Source of the DNA: a virus
Strand: one strand, 5' to 3'
DNA: 64,000 nt
Virus record (IMG/VR): IMGVR_UViG_3300031920_000103
Coordinates: 47,874 to 111,873 of that record
Part shown: positions 58,154 through 64,000 of the stretch, piece after piece
How the letters are laid out: each line of letters begins with the position of its first letter
Numbering within the stretch: position 1 is the stretch's first letter
The notes under the pieces: generated by a model
Databases searched by the model: none
Seen by the model: only the letters and a program-made list of their open reading frames with translations
Told to the model about the DNA's origin: nothing
Translations under genes and position numbers: made by a program

Positions 58154-58422
58154 TAGTTTGGCGTTCTGCTACCGCGCACCGGAACCCAAAAGCCCATCTC
58201 GCCGGCTTGGTTCTGCGCGCAATACGCGGCGTAGGCTTGCTGCGCGTCCTCGTGTGCGTGGCGCATGTTGTCTTGTGCGTCTTGCGCGTGGTGCTGTGCA
58301 CACGACTCGGCTAGGCTCGCCTCTACGTCTTCCACGTGCATAAGCGGTCGACCGTCGAAACGAAACGCGACCTCGCGCAAAGCCTCCGCAATTCTACCCC
58401 GCAACTTTTTTATTCTGCTCAT
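58153..58422 (-). CDS. Small helical protein
   Basis: 89 residues. ATG with AGGAG nine bases upstream. A basic start (MSRIKKLRGRIAEALREV) and an Ala/His/Gln-rich helix (SCAQHHAQDAQDNMRHAHED). Overlaps the previous gene by 29 bases. Function unknown. Confidence 0.65.
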   Translation of the reverse strand: MSRIKKLRGRIAEALREVAFRFDGRPLMHVEDVEASLAESCAQHHAQDAQDNMRHAHEDAQQAYAAYCAQNQAGEMGFWVPVRGSRTPN

Positions 58423-58600
58423 CCTGTTTTTCTCCTGCCCCTACGATCGACAACTCGACCGGTACAATCAGCTCTGAGAGCGTCGCCTCGTAGTCCAAAA
58501 CTGCGCGCGCTAGACCTACCGTTATCGGATCAAATATTTTACATCTCGCGATCACTGTGCGCGCATTGCTAACCGCCGCCGCCCGTTGTTTTTCAGTCAC
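58394..58600 (-). CDS. Small hypothetical protein
   Basis: 68 residues, GTG start that shares its G with the upstream stop (TAGTG). Helical N-terminal half (RAAAVSNARTVIARCKIF) with an acidic/hydrophobic middle (GLARAVLDYEATLSELIVPV) and a basic end. Function unknown. Confidence 0.62.
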   Translation of the reverse strand: MTEKQRAAAVSNARTVIARCKIFDPITVGLARAVLDYEATLSELIVPVELSIVGAGEKQDEQNKKVAG

Positions 58601-58902
58601 TATTGGCCCCCACCTAAGCGCTTGATCGACTCGCGCATCTTGTGGTAGTCGATCACACTTTGCACGGTTGCGTCTAGGGAATGAATCCTGACGCGCGGCG
58701 TTTTGCGGATCCCGTCGTTGCGGTACCTAGACCACTCAACGCAAGGAATATTTCGCAGCACGTAAAAAACGCGGGCGGAACTTAACCGCCAACCCTGATC
58801 CCTCGCGCACTTGGCGGCACGCTCTGCGACCAAGTAAGGATCGAAAAACTCCGGTGCCCACTCGTGCCCGCAGTCGGTGCAATGCGTGGTGCCGCTAACC
58901 AA
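58600..58902 (-). CDS. Small protein with N-terminal Cys pair
   Basis: 100 residues, TTG start overlapping the upstream stop by 8 bases. CTDCGHEW near the start is a half zinc ribbon; the rest is helical and basic (AERAAKCARDQGWRLSSARV, YHKMRESIKRLGGG). Function unknown. Confidence 0.65.
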   Translation of the reverse strand: MVSGTTHCTDCGHEWAPEFFDPYLVAERAAKCARDQGWRLSSARVFYVLRNIPCVEWSRYRNDGIRKTPRVRIHSLDATVQSVIDYHKMRESIKRLGGGQ

Positions 58903-59242
58903 GCCGCCTCGCCGCCGCTATGTCTAGCCGGTGCATTGCGATCGTTACGCACGCTTTGCAAACGCCGTGCACGCCGTACCCCCGATCCGCTGTGTTCTGC
59001 TCTCCGTCAAACGGGTTTGTGCGCAGCCGATGCACGCGAGATTCGCGACCGCAAACCGTTGTGTCCATGCCGGAAAAACGCGCGGCCGGTTTGTGCAAGT
59101 GCACTCGGTACCCCTCGCCGCTTACCCTGCCTAGCACCGCTTGCCACTTGTTGACAAACTCGCCCAACCGCCAACGCGTCTCGAATTCCTTACGTCGATC
59201 TCTGCCGCGTCTGCGACGACTTTGCTTTGTCGGCCTAGTCAT
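58895..59242 (-). CDS. Small basic protein with TVCGR and CKAC motifs
   Basis: 115 residues from ATG 59240-59242 (a GTG just before is possible). Basic start (TRPTKQSRRRRGRDRRKEF), then YRVHLHKPAARFSGMDTTVC and, near the end, VCKACVTIAMHRLD. The H-L-H-K ... TVCG ... CxxC arrangement is common to short phage proteins of unknown use and looks like a zinc site. Confidence 0.7.
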   Translation of the reverse strand: MTRPTKQSRRRRGRDRRKEFETRWRLGEFVNKWQAVLGRVSGEGYRVHLHKPAARFSGMDTTVCGRESRVHRLRTNPFDGEQNTADRGYGVHGVCKACVTIAMHRLDIAAARRLG

Positions 59243-59642
59243 CACCCTTTTGGTGTGGCGCGGTTTTTCCAGGTTCTCGCGTCTTGTGACAAGCGAGACA
59301 ACTTGCGCTCAGCCACTTGTTCTCTCCGGAATTGAAAACTGTATATCGCGCCTCGCCATCGCTCGACGTTTCGCCGCACTCCGCGCACTGGATACCATCC
59401 GGCAAAACGAACACGACGCGCCAAAGTTTATTGTCAGCCGTTGGTGGTTTTGGGATCACGCTTCCCGCGACTAAACCTTTAGACTCGAAACCCCCGAGAA
59501 CGGTTTTGCCCCACTCGCGGATCACGTGCGGCAACGCCGCGAGATTTTGCAGCCGGTGCCGCATAAATCTTTTGTCTTTTTTCTTTTGTGCGAGCACGCC
59601 TTTTTTCTTCGCGCGCAACATTTTTCTTGCCGGGTTCGTCAT
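59235..59642 (-). CDS. Small zinc-ribbon protein
   Basis: 135 residues from ATG 59640-59642. Basic helical start (MTNPARKMLRAKKKGVLAQK) and then a zinc-ribbon-like domain: RVVFVLPDGIQCAECGETSS, then SASCLACHKTRE. Function unknown. Confidence 0.7.
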   Translation of the reverse strand: MTNPARKMLRAKKKGVLAQKKKDKRFMRHRLQNLAALPHVIREWGKTVLGGFESKGLVAGSVIPKPPTADNKLWRVVFVLPDGIQCAECGETSSDGEARYTVFNSGENKWLSASCLACHKTREPGKTAPHQKGDD

Positions 59643-59721
59643 AGGTTTACTCTCTTGGTTTGAGGTGCGTAGCACCGAAAAACAACGCGATTTTTTCTCT
59701 CACTTTGGCGTACATGTACGA

Positions 59722-59916
59722 TCATTTTGCGAGCCACGGGGCATAGTCACGCATCGTTATCGCTACGGCGTCTGTCAAGTCGACGCGGGACACCAACACG
59801 CCGACAACGCGCACCCCTTGCGGTGCGCGCGCCTCTGCCTCGCCCCAGTTGTCGGCCTCAATATCGTAGCCAGCCCAAATAGACCCGTCTCGTGTGTAGT
59901 CGGTTAGGAAAATCAT
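59722..59916 (-). CDS. Small hypothetical protein
   Basis: 64 residues: MIFLTDYTRDGSIWAGYDIE, AEARAPQGVRVVGVLVSRVD and TMRDYAPWLAK. ATGA overlap with the upstream gene. Compact alpha/beta; unknown function. The 79 bases after it hold a 10-base palindrome GTACATGTAC (59710-59719) that overlaps no gene. Confidence 0.68.
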   Translation of the reverse strand: MIFLTDYTRDGSIWAGYDIEADNWGEAEARAPQGVRVVGVLVSRVDLTDAVAITMRDYAPWLAK

Positions 59917-60284
59917 CGCGCCGTCACGTCAAAGCGATAGCTCTGCCCTAGTTCTAGCTCTTCGGTAGTCACGAGGTGCAAACGATCGTTCGCATCCGCC
60001 GCCCAAATCTGAAACGAAGTAGCGCGCAACGCCTCAACGTAGACCACGGCGGGGATCATGCGTTTGTCGAGGCGCAAGCTCGGGCCGTCGCAAGTAGCGG
60101 CCGGCATTTTGTCGGAGATTCGCAGCGCCATAGAAAATGTAATTTCGCCCTGCACGTAATCGGATTGATACCGCGCCGTAAACGATTCCGCCGACGCTGA
60201 CAACCGCCTGACCGAATCGCTAAAAGCCCGCTCTTCCGCGCCGTCGCCTAGCGCCTGCATTACCTGTTTGAAAGTGTCGCTCAT
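59913..60284 (-). CDS. Hypothetical protein
   Basis: 123 residues. Helical start (TFKQVMQALGDGAEERAFSD) and a beta second half (EITFSMALRISDKM, TSFQIWAADANDRLHLVTTE, GQSYRFDVTAR). No motif. ATGA-coupled to the following gene. Confidence 0.7.
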   Translation of the reverse strand: MSDTFKQVMQALGDGAEERAFSDSVRRLSASAESFTARYQSDYVQGEITFSMALRISDKMPAATCDGPSLRLDKRMIPAVVYVEALRATSFQIWAADANDRLHLVTTEELELGQSYRFDVTAR

Positions 60285-60317
60285 GCCCTACATCTCAACT
60301 TGCCCGCGAGTTGTCTT

Positions 60318-60443
60318 TTACTGCGACCGAACGCGCGCACTCGCAACTCGTACCGAACGCGCGCACTCGTCGCTAGATCTGCGCCGTGCCGGTAGATCAC
60401 TTGCTGCGGCTCTCGCCGATCGTGCCAACTCGCCAACAATCAC
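60318..60443 (-). CDS. Small basic ORF, GTGA-coupled
   Basis: 41 residues from GTG 60441-60443, which overlaps the upstream stop as GTGA. Ala/Arg/Ser-rich; two 18-base direct repeats (60326-60343 and 60352-60369, ACCGAACGCGCGCACTCG) lie inside it. The coupling supports translation, but composition gives no function. Confidence 0.4.
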   Translation of the reverse strand: MIVGELARSARAAASDLPARRRSSDECARSVRVASARVRSQ

Positions 60444-60547
60444 GTTGTCGCCGTAGGCGGGCAATCGTCAGAGCATGTCGCGTCGTGTGGATTGACCGGC
60501 GAAAGTTTCCACCCCGTCGACCCGTCGATCTGGTAGCCGATCAGCAC
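60440..60547 (-). CDS. Small Cys-pair protein
   Basis: 35 residues from GTG 60545-60547 with AGGAAA six bases upstream, a good ribosome site. LIGYQIDGSTGWKLSPVN followed by CSDDC. It lies 20 bases after the dCMP deaminase stop. Unknown function. Confidence 0.5.
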   Translation of the reverse strand: MLIGYQIDGSTGWKLSPVNPHDATCSDDCPPTATT

Positions 60548-60566
60548 GGTCTTTTCCTGCAACCGA

Positions 60567-61007
60567 CTAGCCCACCGGCCCGCGCAAATCAAGACCCGCA
60601 CGTTTGAGCAACTCGATAGCTAGATCGGTGTTGCGACTGTCGTAATACGCCGCGTACGTCACAACGGATATTCCGGCAGACACGATCCGCTTAGCACACT
60701 CGTAGCACGGCGTGACCGTCACGAAAAGCTGCGCGCCATTCATAGCCGCCCACGGCGCACGATCGATAGCGTTGCTCTCCGCGTGTAGCGAACGCACGCA
60801 AGAATCCTTGCCGCCTACGTTGACCATCTCGCAGCCTACGTCAGCGCAGTGCGGCGTGTGTCTAGCCGCACCGTTGTACCCTGTGCTCACTATGCGATCG
60901 AACGCGTCAACGATCACCGCACCAACGCCCAATCGCGGGCAAGTTGCACGTGCCGAAACTGCGCGTGCTATGTCTAGATAGTATTCTGTTTTGGTTGGTC
61001 TTGTCAT
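60567..61007 (-). CDS. dCMP deaminase
   Basis: 146 residues from ATG 61005-61007 (ATGA overlap). The zinc site and general acid are present: SLHAESNAID (H75, E77) and TVTPCYECAKRIV (C101, C104). The IVSTGYNGAARHTPHC segment is also a family hallmark. The enzyme converts dCMP to dUMP and so feeds dTMP synthesis. It is the only clear metabolic gene in the window. dUMP use by a phage thymidylate synthase cannot be checked here. Confidence 0.93.
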   Translation of the reverse strand: MTRPTKTEYYLDIARAVSARATCPRLGVGAVIVDAFDRIVSTGYNGAARHTPHCADVGCEMVNVGGKDSCVRSLHAESNAIDRAPWAAMNGAQLFVTVTPCYECAKRIVSAGISVVTYAAYYDSRNTDLAIELLKRAGLDLRGPVG

Positions 61008-61396
61008 TTTTCCTCTGGTGGAACCGTCTGCGAAAGCAGTGTGTCGGAAAATGGGATCTCGCCGTGCCATTGGCAACTGATCGCGCCGGTACCGTTCTCA
61101 ATCGGTAGCCAGTGCACGCGCGTTTGACATGACAAGCCGGCCTCCCTCGCGCGCATCTCTCGCGCCGGTTTCATACAAACGCGAGGCTCGCCCATTTGCA
61201 TTCGCGTGTTTTCCTCAACGCTCAAATCAAAGCAAACGTCGGTGTGCGGGTTTGGTAATCCGTTGCCTGCATCTCTCAAAATAAACTCGCTCCCATTTTT
61301 CATTAAAAGTAAAATTGTCGACGCGAATTTTAGCGCCCTGCCGCCCGGTGCCGGTAATAACTTTTCCGGGTAGTGTTTTACACGCGTGCCCCTCAT
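61004..61396 (-). CDS. Small protein of the TRVKH / HGE-SDT group
   Basis: 130 residues. TRVKHYPEKLLPAPGG near the start matches the 55937-56212 product; NTRMQMGEPRVCMKP, then CQWHGEIPFSDTLLSQ near the end, match the following gene upstream (TRMRLGEHRG and CVSHGEVSWSDTFPI). Several Cys. ATGA overlaps on both sides. Unknown function; looks like part of a diverged paralogue group. Confidence 0.72.
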   Translation of the reverse strand: MRGTRVKHYPEKLLPAPGGRALKFASTILLLMKNGSEFILRDAGNGLPNPHTDVCFDLSVEENTRMQMGEPRVCMKPAREMRAREAGLSCQTRVHWLPIENGTGAISCQWHGEIPFSDTLLSQTVPPEEK

Positions 61397-61638
61397 CGGA
61401 AGATCGACGATTGCAAAAACAGCGCTGTGCGCTTCGGCTTTGGCCCTGCGATCGGGAAGGTGTCAGACCATGAAACCTCGCCATGCGATACGCACGCGAT
61501 AATGCCGGCCGTGAATTGTCTAGGCGCAAACATGATAGTACCGCCGCAACACGAATGCCCCCGGTGCTCACCTAGCCGCATTCGCGTGCCCTGCGCATCG
61601 GTCAGGTATAGCGTAGGTTTTCCGTCGCGCTCGCTCAA
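61393..61638 (-). CDS. Small protein of the TRxRxG / HGE-SDT group
   Basis: 81 residues from the TTG at 61636-61638, chosen because it overlaps the upstream micro-ORF stop (TTGA) and has AGGGG seven bases before it. GTRMRLGEHRGHSCCGG then CVSHGEVSWSDTFPI. Paralogue-like to the downstream gene. Two adjacent Cys suggest a metal site. Function unknown. Confidence 0.65.
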   Translation of the reverse strand: MSERDGKPTLYLTDAQGTRMRLGEHRGHSCCGGTIMFAPRQFTAGIIACVSHGEVSWSDTFPIAGPKPKRTALFLQSSIFR

Positions 61639-61688
61639 CCCCAAGCCCCTGCGATGCAACCCCAACAAATGCTTTCGCGGTCGTTCAT
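61635..61688 (-). CDS. 17-residue micro-ORF in the overlap chain
   Basis: ATG 61686-61688 overlaps the upstream stop (ATGA), and its own stop overlaps the next TTG start (TTGA). Product MNDRESICWGCIAGAWG contains CWGC. It may be a real microprotein or only a translational bridge. Confidence 0.45.
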   Translation of the reverse strand: MNDRESICWGCIAGAWG

Positions 61689-61903
61689 TTGTTTAACCGC
61701 CTCACGCTATCAACGCGCCGTGCTACGTCTAACCAATCCTCGTTGAATCGGCACAGCGCGGCCCCACTATGCACGACCCACCCGGCCGGCTCCGCAATGC
61801 CTAGCGCTTGAAGCTCGCCGCGATCGATCGTAGTGATGCCGTACACGTCTAGCCGTACCATTAAAGTCTCGACACGAAGTGTTTTTGGCCAACGCGTGCT
61901 CAC
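61685..61903 (-). CDS. Small hypothetical protein
   Basis: 72 residues from the GTG at 61901-61903 (GTGA overlap with the small TM protein gene). STRWPKTLRVETLMVRLDVY, then GWVVHSGAALCRFNEDWLD and a basic end. ATGA overlap with the micro-ORF downstream. Function unknown. Confidence 0.62.
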   Translation of the reverse strand: MSTRWPKTLRVETLMVRLDVYGITTIDRGELQALGIAEPAGWVVHSGAALCRFNEDWLDVARRVDSVRRLNK

Positions 61904-62073
61904 CGCTCGACAACCTTTGCGACGGGTAGTTGTGTCGATCTGCATGACTTGCGCGTGTGCCTGCAACCAACCGCGCGCCGGTAATTACTCAACCACGATC
62001 GCACAAGCCCGCCCGCGCCTAGCAGTATGAAGCACTGCACGATCGATGGTAGGCGTAGGAACTCGTCGATCAT
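61900..62073 (-). CDS. Small single-TM protein
   Basis: 57 residues from ATG 62071-62073 (ATGA overlap). One span (LPSIVQCFILLGAGGLV) followed by a basic tail (RSWLSNYRRAVGCRHTRKSC). Membrane association expected; function unknown. Confidence 0.6.
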   Translation of the reverse strand: MIDEFLRLPSIVQCFILLGAGGLVRSWLSNYRRAVGCRHTRKSCRSTQLPVAKVVER

Positions 62074-62303
62074 TCTATTGCCTCGATACACGCAACGCAA
62101 AGAAGCGCTTTTAGAGACGGCCATTCGACCACTCCCCGGCAATCTACCCGCAAAATGTCATAGCGCGAAATACGCTCACCGGTGCACAGAAAAGCCGCGT
62201 CGGCACTTAGGCAATGGATCTTGTTGCCGTCATCGATATCGCGGTGTAGCTCCACGCCCGACCACCCGAGCCGTAGCCGCGTATCGAATTCTTGCGGGCT
62301 CAC
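62070..62303 (-). CDS. Small protein of the TRxRxG group with CVAC end
   Basis: 77 residues from the GTG at 62301-62303 (GTGA overlap). FDTRLRLGWSGVELHRD resembles the T-R-(L/M)-x-(L/M)-G segment of three neighbours. The end LLCVACIEAIE has a Cys pair. Function unknown. Confidence 0.65.
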   Translation of the reverse strand: MSPQEFDTRLRLGWSGVELHRDIDDGNKIHCLSADAAFLCTGERISRYDILRVDCRGVVEWPSLKALLCVACIEAIE

Positions 62304-62596
62304 AGAATCGACCTCGCGAACGCAACCCAACAGTGTTGGCAATTGTCGGGCTCGTCAGCGGCCTTGAAACCAAACGGGTGTATGCCCTCGGTCTCGCCAA
62401 ACGTCGTCATTTTACAATACGACTCGCGACCCTTTGCCCTCGATTTGCTGCGGTCGAATAGGTGCACCCAACCAACTTTGTCGTCGCGGCGAAACGAGAA
62501 CTTGCGTTGCATCCGGCCTTTTAGCGGTCGGTCGCCTAGCTGCAATCGCGTCGCCACTAGCGCGATTGCGTCGGAGTCGGTAAGTAGCTCGCTCAA
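62300..62596 (-). CDS. Small protein of the TRxRxG group with CQHC
   Basis: 98 residues from the TTG at 62594-62596, which overlaps the upstream micro-ORF stop (TTGA); GTG 62614 is an alternative. VATRLQLGDRPLKGRMQRKF, then DNCQHCWVAFARSI. Same group as the genes at 62070 and 61393. Function unknown. Confidence 0.65.
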   Translation of the reverse strand: MSELLTDSDAIALVATRLQLGDRPLKGRMQRKFSFRRDDKVGWVHLFDRSKSRAKGRESYCKMTTFGETEGIHPFGFKAADEPDNCQHCWVAFARSIL

Positions 62597-62703
62597 GGCT
62601 TCCACACTTGCCACGCTCTAAGCCCGCGCCCCATGGTTGCTAGCACGCTTTGCCCCTTGGCGGCATTGCCCGGCCTCGACCCACCGCCCGCGTTGTGCAT
62701 CAT
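62593..62703 (-). CDS. 36-residue micro-ORF in the overlap chain
   Basis: ATG 62701-62703 overlaps the stop of the first operon gene (ATGA); its stop overlaps the next start (TTGA). Product: a Gly/Ala/Asn stretch followed by GRGLRAWQVWKP. The coupling fits the operon pattern; composition is not informative. Confidence 0.4.
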   Translation of the reverse strand: MMHNAGGGSRPGNAAKGQSVLATMGRGLRAWQVWKP

Positions 62704-63209
62704 GTTGGCAAGCTCGGTATCAGCCCCAAACTCACGCGACCGAAACCCCCGAGTCGATAGGTAGACTCAATAAATGCAAGTTGTGCCGAACGACTCGACT
62801 TGTTCCACCGATCGACCCTCCCTATTCCGTAGGACGCGCCCGCCCACACAATAAAATTGACGGGGAACGGCAACACAAAGACAAACACAATGCAGGATAG
62901 CGCTAGGGCTGCGAGCACTAAGCCGCGCCGGCAATACCGCTGCAACTCGCGGGTCTTTGCCGTCACAAACCGGTACTCAGTAGCCATCTGCGGATGCGTT
63001 GGCACTGGCCCCGGTTTGTAGGGCAGGAACAACAGCGCGATTAGGTGCGGCGTGCCGTAGCGCTTGCGGTTCGGCGCTTTGACGCGCTTAAAAATCCCGC
63101 CCACGCTCTTGAGGTTCGCACGGGTTAGCTTTGCGCACCGCCGTTCGTAGCGGTGCGCGCCCCACCGGTTGCGCGCCCGCTTTAAAGCGCCGGTGATTCC
63201 CGTCCCCAT
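62700..63209 (-). CDS. Two-TM basic protein, first gene of the right-hand operon
   Basis: 169 residues from ATG 63207-63209. The frame stays open to 63311, but that part contains the promoter. Basic N-terminal third (GALKRARNRWGAHRYERRCA, LKSVGGIFKRVKAPNRKRYG) and a paired hydrophobic region at about 105-140 (GLVLAALALSCIVFVFVLPF, NFIVWAGASYGIG). No ribosome site is seen before the ATG, and the -10 box ends only 7 bases upstream. Function unknown. Confidence 0.68.
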   Translation of the reverse strand: MGTGITGALKRARNRWGAHRYERRCAKLTRANLKSVGGIFKRVKAPNRKRYGTPHLIALLFLPYKPGPVPTHPQMATEYRFVTAKTRELQRYCRRGLVLAALALSCIVFVFVLPFPVNFIVWAGASYGIGRVDRWNKSSRSAQLAFIESTYRLGGFGRVSLGLIPSLPT

Positions 63210-63216
63210 AGCTAAA

Positions 63217-63245
63217 TTTTTACGAGCTTTAAACCGGCATGTCAA
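63217..63245 (-). promoter_or_regulatory. Sigma70-like promoter of the right-hand operon
   Basis: On the minus strand TTGACA (63240-63245), 17-base spacer, TAAAAA (63217-63222). The start of transcription would fall at or next to the ATG of the 62700-63209 gene, so the message would be leaderless. Match to consensus is 6/6 and 4/6. Confidence 0.6.
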
Positions 63246-63247
63246 AA

Positions 63248-63277
63248 GGTATTTTGCAATTTTGGTATTTTTTGCAA
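63248..63277. repeat. Direct repeat GGTATTTT(TT)GCAA, two copies
   Basis: 63248-63259 and 63264-63277, differing by two extra T. Just upstream of the leftward promoter and containing two TTGCAA palindromes 12 bases apart; a possible operator. Confidence 0.65.
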
Positions 63278-63373
63278 CCTTAGTCCTAAGAGGTAAAAAG
63301 TTGTTGCGCAAATTCAGGGCGGCAGAACATCCCGTTTTATAGGCTGAAAACGGCCGATCTTGGGGGGGTAACT

Positions 63374-63475
63374 ACCTTTGCCTACCCCGCTAAGTGCCTG
63401 TAATTACTAGGGTAGGCAAGGTGTGCAAAGGAAGGTGCCTTGTCCCCCAGCGGATACCTTGCGCACCTTGCCTAC
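63374..63475. repeat. Inverted repeat cluster CCTTGCCTAC / GTAGGCAAGG
   Basis: Arms 63412-63431 (GTAGGCAAGGTGTGCAAAGG) and 63456-63475 pair with two small differences; a third partial copy (CCTTTGCCTACCCC) is at 63375-63388. Could be a protein-binding array or a large hairpin in the control region. Confidence 0.7.
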
Positions 63476-64000
63476 ACGCTTTGCGCTTTTTGCCGTGCCA
63501 AGTAGTGCCCTGTGCCGAGCCGCCTTGCTGTGGGGGATCTTCTTTGTCCTACTCGCGGCCACCTTGCGCCCTCTGTGCGCTGTGTGGGTTCGAGCCCTGT
63601 GCGCTCTTTGCGCATGTTGCCCCATGTTGCGCCATTATGAATTGCAAGAGCGACCCCCCCGCCCCCTCACGCGCGCCCCGCTTTATATGCAGCGCGCTAA
63701 AATAAAAATGATCGAGGTGCCCCCGCCCCTGTATAGCGGGGAGATCTGCACGCCTTGCAAGTTATCTCGATCAGCACGACTTTAACCCTTGCGCTCTTCC
63801 CCGTTTATCTGCATAATAGAAAGCATGGAAGGGAACAACACAGGGAACGGGCTTTGAGAGCGTGACTGCTCACCCCCTCGATTGGCTTATGGTCGAGGGG
63901 ATAGCAGCCGAATCAAATAGCAAATGCGACGGTCAGCTACCCGGCCTTAATACGGTAGCCCACGCATAGGTCTAACGCGGATCTCGACACCGGGCAGCGA

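Larger units (their letters stand above)
63210..64000. other. About 790 bases with no supported gene (control region)
   Basis: Holds the leftward promoter, TTGCAA-type repeats (63248-63277), inverted repeats (63374-63475), a GC-rich stretch with only low-complexity frames (63480-63780), and a possible rightward unit: TTGCGC-17-CATAAT near 63788-63816, then the short frame MEGNNTGNGL (ATG 63825) and a hairpin CCCCTCGA/TCGAGGGG at about 63873-63899 inside a larger CTGCT/AGCAG stem. A GTG frame of 35 codons (63862-63969) overlaps the hairpin. Origin, operator or leader roles are possible; none is proven. Confidence 0.5.

Noticed and set aside
63394-63785. Rightward frames of 103 and 120 codons
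   Set aside because: Cys/Leu/Pro/Arg low-complexity products in a repeat-rich stretch with no ribosome site; they overlap each other in different frames.
63840-63960. tRNA-like folding near the right edge
   Set aside because: No T-loop GTTCGA-type sequence or proper acceptor pairing could be fitted; only simple hairpins are present.

Overview
The window is part of the genome of a tailed bacteriophage with a contractile tail (myovirus morphology). It carries a recognisable tail sheath, tail tube, tape measure, gp27-like hub, gp5-like spike, gp25-like wedge protein, Baseplate_J protein and tail protein I. The head genes are a large terminase, PBSX-type portal, MuF protein, XkdF-type protease, HK97-fold capsid protein and neck proteins. 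The host cannot be named from sequence. It is a GC-rich bacterium in which Shine-Dalgarno sites and ATG, GTG and TTG starts are all used. No integrase, DNA polymerase, endolysin or tRNA gene was recognised, so replication and lysis enzymes probably lie outside the window.

Almost everything is transcribed leftward (minus strand). From right to left: 63.2-64.0 kb is an untranslated control region with a sigma70-like promoter, short repeats and inverted repeats. From 63.2 to 54.7 kb lies an early or accessory operon of very small, often Cys-pair-bearing proteins, many joined by 4-base NTGA stop/start overlaps, with a dCMP deaminase and a membrane-anchored metzincin protease. TerL (52.2-54.7 kb) is split by a LAGLIDADG intein placed inside the Walker A motif. 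From 52.1 to 49.8 kb are small genes plus one rightward gene with an HExxH motif. A 246-base control region with a 28-base-period repeat (49.5-49.8 kb) precedes the head genes (portal, MuF, HNH-AP2 endonuclease, protease, scaffold-like proteins, capsid, decoration candidate, neck proteins; 49.5-35.1 kb).

The tail genes follow (35.0-18.7 kb): sheath, a rightward endonuclease VII-like gene, tube, a tail chaperone pair that looks joined by -1 frameshifting, tape measure, tube-like and LysM adaptors, hub, spike, appendage proteins, gp25 and J. From 18.7 to 0 kb are fibres and appendage proteins with much tandem duplication (two paralogous fibres, two paralogous lectin-like proteins, a perfect 341-base direct repeat inside one fibre, three copies of a short DG domain), then a holin candidate and two overlapping membrane/coiled-coil genes that may serve lysis.

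Intrinsic terminators are seen after the 528-aa appendage protein, after the tube, after each of three genes around the capsid gene and after one scaffold-like gene, which suggests separate dosing of abundant virion proteins. The most distinctive points are the intein at the terminase ATP-binding loop, the frameshift candidate, the metzincin, the triple His-pair repeat protein in the head operon, the microgene chain of the right-hand operon and the fibre duplications.
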